Shown: one piece after another, positions 23,724-25,753 of the stretch | Numbering within the stretch: position 1 is the stretch's first letter | How the letters are laid out: every line of letters begins with the position of its first letter | Assembly: GCA_049276455.1 (NCBI GenBank) | Contig: JBASWL010000232.1 | Coordinates: 1 to 25,753 of the forward strand | DNA: 25,753 nt | Direction of reading: 5' to 3' | From: Georgfuchsia sp049276455 | Lineage (GTDB): Bacteria; Pseudomonadota; Gammaproteobacteria; Burkholderiales; Rhodocyclaceae | Translations under genes and position numbers: made by a program | The notes under the pieces: generated by a model | The model's database searches: none | Told to the model about the DNA's origin: nothing | The model's input: the letters and a program-made list of their open reading frames with translations, nothing else

Positions 23724-24750
23724 TAATTCACGCGATGTGCAACTTTCAGACGGTGACCAACCCATCGAAGTGGAGATTGGGTCTGCCGAGTTGTCGGTTG
23801 ATCAGGATACAAAGGGTATGAACTGCGACTTTGCGGTAAAGCCGGGAGACGAGATGCCACAGGTCGCGGGCCCGATTGTTTTCGATCTGGAAGCGCTCGG
23901 TCAGTTGGCCGATGACGGTTTCCACCAGACAGCACGAAGCCATCATCCAGTGGCGGAAACGGGCGCTGCGCGACTCCTTCATGTTGTCGCGCAACGGCGT
24001 TTGCAAATCGATCCCATGCCGGGACAGATCCTCCTTCAAGCGGGGGCGGATGAATCCTTTGTCGCCGAGGAGCAACCCGGCGATGCGATGCAGGTCAAAA
24101 TCGACCAAGGATCGCGCTCATCGATATTGGCCGCCACCAGCGCGATGCCCTCGATGATCCCGTCGTCGGTCGTCAGCAACATACCTTTGAATCCGTAGTA
24201 GGTCTCGCCTTTCGAGACGCAGAAGCCGAAGGTTGCCTCACCGCGAAAGACCTTGCTGAAATGCGCCCGCCGGAAGTGGCAAACCGGAACCGGAAAACCA
24301 TCGACCAGATGAACGGCATGCCCCGTGACGCCCAGCGTATCGGCCCAATACCGGTGGCGCTTGCCTTTGACGGCCCACAGATTCGCCGCCTGCCGGACAA
24401 ACGTGGAGCGTTCGACCAGCGCTGGAAACCAGACGTGCTAGTGGCGGACAAAGTATTCCTAGATCGCTTTGTCGTTGCTGTATCTCAGACAGGCGCCCAC
24501 CAACTCCAGCGCCAGTACTTCCTGATCGCTCAAGGCCAGAGAAAATTCCCGTCACCGCAACCGCGTCTTCATAACCTTTTCGTATGCCGCGCATACCTCG
24601 CAATACACACGGATGATAAAGTCCTCGATGGGCATGGCCGTCTCCCCCGTAGCGTAGGCCATAGACAAACCCACAATACGGCCGACCTTGCCCGCCTTCT
24701 TCTCAACACAGCACCTTTCACCCTCGAAAAGTCGCACATCACGTGAATTA
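23724..24750 (-). mobile_element. IS982-family insertion sequence, degenerate
   Basis: A 1027-bp element bounded by 24-bp inverted repeats, 21 of 24 matching: TAATTCACGCGATGTGC... at 23724-23747, with its complement at 24727-24750. The size is normal for IS982. One minus-strand transposase gene fills it, interrupted by three stops and a frameshift. No target duplication is visible: TAGTAGG on the left against TTGGCGT on the right. The left end lies 4 bp after the receptor stop and the right end inside a DUF1173-like reading frame. Confidence 0.85.
23746..24635 (-). pseudogene. IS982-family transposase, broken
   Basis: On the minus strand from ATG 24635 the protein reads MPIEDFIIRVYCEVC, ALSDQEVLALELVG, RYWADTLGVTGHAVHLVDGF, FRGEATFGFCVSKGETYYGF, then after a frame change GDKGFIRPRLKEDL, RHWMMASCCLVETVIGQLTE and LCILINRQLGRPNLHFDGLV, stopping at 23746. 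In-frame stops occur after TRLR, after DKAI and after FVRH. A one-base deletion near GATCCTTGG (about 24111-24116) separates the two halves. The order and content are those of a full-length IS982 transposase of about 295 residues, so this is an old, inactive copy. Confidence 0.88.
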
Positions 24751-25569
24751 TTGGCGTAAGGCCGCCGCTGGAGTAAAAGCCGGCATCGGTTGATCCGTGC
24801 ACCACACCCAGCTTTTCTCATTTCCCATCGAAATCGCCTTTTCCTTCGCTGCCCGTTCCTTGCTGTCCATGAAGGCGCTGATCACGTGCAGCGGTATCGG
24901 CGTGTGTCCCGCATCCAGCAGTAATGCATTCGGAAAAGGCGCCGCGCTCTTCGCGTCATAGCGCAGCGGTTTGACGAAGCGCCGGTGCTGGGCGACCAAG
25001 GCGTCGACCAAGGGCAGTTCATGCACGCCTTCGATCGGGATCCAATGTTCGCTCGTCAACATCAGGCTCGCCGCGTCGATCTCGTAGGTATATTCCCGGC
25101 GGGCGCGGATCAGCGCGGCCAGGATCAGCCGCACCCGATGCCCGGTGTCGGCGTCGCCGGCCTCGAACATCGGTGCGAATACCCGCTCGATACGGGCCCA
25201 ACTCTTGGCGGCAATCAACAGTGGTGCATCCGGCATGTGCCGTATCCAGACCCGGTAGCCTTGCACGGTTGCCTCACTGGCCTTGAATTCGCCGATCACG
25301 ACGGCCAGCGGGGCCTGGCCGTCGTGCGGGTGCAATAGGGCCAGTTTTTCCCGGCGGCGTTGCGCGGCTTCGGCCTTGATACCTTCGCTGAACAACTCAG
25401 GCACGTACAAGCGTTCTACTAGCGGTACGCCCTTGACCATGACATCCTCGGCCGCTACCAGCAGGTACTTGCGCAGCACCCACTGATTGCGCTTGCCGGC
25501 CATGGCCGGGCTCCAGCGGTTGAAACCGGCATACGCACAAGTAATTAGCTTTATGCCTCGACGAGCAAG
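24748..25569 (-). pseudogene. C-terminal part of a DUF1173-like mobile-element protein
   Basis: The minus-strand frame is open from codon 25569 (two stops, TAG and TAA, lie just upstream) to 24748, 274 codons; the first ATG is at 25503. Coding-like sequence begins before that ATG (ACAYAGFNRWSPAM-type segment ending at the Met), so the natural protein was longer and has lost its N-terminus. Segments such as QAPLAVVIGEFKASEA, GYRVWIRHMPDAPLLIAAKS, YEIDAASLMLTSEHWIPIEG and EKSWVWCTDQPMPAF resemble the DUF1173 family of plasmids and integrative elements, whose function is unknown. The stop TAA is the first triplet of the IS982 end, so the C-terminus was also cut by the IS. Family assignment is from memory. 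Confidence 0.5.
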
Positions 25570-25613
25570 TTACTATGAAATGGACACCAACGGCGTGGGG
25601 TGTGCTTTGCCCT

Positions 25614-25631
25614 CTTTTTGTTTTCAAAAAG
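25614..25631. repeat. Small AT-rich hairpin in the gap before the last gene
   Basis: CTTTTTG and CAAAAAG are separated by TTTT (7-bp perfect stem). It lies 26 bp before the ATG at 25657. It could be a weak terminator or a leader hairpin; there is no further evidence. Confidence 0.35.
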
Positions 25632-25656
25632 CAGTAGTGAATTTCAGGAGTGCTTT

Positions 25657-25753
25657 ATGGGTGGACCTTGGAGTACGGAGGAGATTGAGGCGGCGCGGCG
25701 CGTCAAGTTCGGCGTTGTTCTTGATCACCTCGGCGCATATTACAAGCTGGACA
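25657..25753 (+). CDS. Start of an unrecognised gene, cut by the window end
   Basis: Only 32 codons are visible. The ATG at 25657 has CAGGAG at 25645-25650. The product begins MGGPWSTEEIEAARRVKFGV, followed by VLDHLGAYYKLD. The pattern of a charged helix followed by VLDHLG resembles the first residues of primase/CHC2-type proteins of mobile elements, but the piece is too short to assign. It diverges from the DUF1173-like fragment, which fits a plasmid or integrative-element backbone. Confidence 0.5.
   Translation, partial: MGGPWSTEEIEAARRVKFGVVLDHLGAYYKLD

Noticed and set aside
23093..23935. 280-codon minus-strand frame
   Set aside because: It runs across the receptor's 3' end and the IS982 end, and its product is low in recognisable pattern. 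Receptor and transposase frames explain the region.
24261..24746. 161-codon plus-strand frame in the IS982 region
   Set aside because: Opposite the transposase pseudogene, whose protein sequence is clearly recognisable on the minus strand.
1..25753. CRISPR arrays, tRNA or rRNA genes
   Set aside because: I saw no regularly spaced repeats, no tRNA-like TTCGA/CCA pattern in a cloverleaf context and no rRNA signature in any intergenic stretch.

Overview
The window looks like accessory DNA from a Gram-negative bacterium, most likely a Pseudomonadota (beta- or gammaproteobacterial style). It carries a TonB protein, a TonB-dependent outer-membrane receptor, CoA-thioester catabolic genes and IS3-, IS630- and IS982-type insertion sequences. 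By eye the GC content changes in blocks: AT-richer up to about 11.8 kb, GC-richer from about 11.85 to 21.3 kb, then receptor and plasmid-like DNA on the right. I could not compute GC or search databases, so the taxonomy is only a guess.

Layout. (1) 22-606: a minus-strand split-barrel flavoprotein gene. (2) 750-2367: a 73-bp inverted repeat (71 of 73 identical) with a 1200-bp IS3-family element sitting almost exactly at the centre of symmetry, followed by a frameshifted IS630-family element. (3) 3594-9852: a plus-strand CoA-thioester operon: CoA transferase, MaoC-type hydratase and CitE-type lyase, in an arrangement like the itaconate (rip) pathway, then acyl-CoA dehydrogenase, enoyl-CoA hydratase and 3-hydroxyacyl-CoA dehydrogenase. 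The expected end products are acetyl-CoA and pyruvate. (4) 9970-11747: a TonB protein and an exported SUMF1-fold protein. (5) 11766-21350: a tightly packed operon with mostly overlapping start and stop codons. It encodes a HisC-like aminotransferase, a UbiU-like U32 protein, a UbiV-like U32 protein, a second UbiU-like protein, a cytosolic protein with a substrate-binding-protein fold, a third UbiU-like protein, a PEP-synthase/rifampin-phosphotransferase-like dikinase, an SDR oxidoreductase, and the first 50 codons of a fumarylacetoacetate-hydrolase-family gene. (6) 21500-23719: a TonB-dependent receptor fused in frame to that fragment. (7) 23724-24750: a decayed IS982-family element. (8) 24748 to the end: a fragment of a mobile-element-type protein (DUF1173-like) and the start of a further gene.

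The most interesting part is segment 5. UbiU and UbiV of E. coli are iron-sulfur U32 proteins that together hydroxylate the ubiquinone ring without O2. Here one UbiV-like and three UbiU-like proteins lie in an operon with an aminotransferase, a cytosolic binding-protein-fold protein, a phosphotransferase of the PEP-synthase family and an oxidoreductase. The three UbiU-like proteins share an unusual Cx3C-x29/30-Cx3C cysteine layout. I infer an oxygen-independent hydroxylation pathway for a substrate other than ubiquinone, possibly with phosphorylation and oxidation of the product. This is a hypothesis drawn from family membership and gene context. The 3' end of the operon was cut by recombination with the receptor gene.
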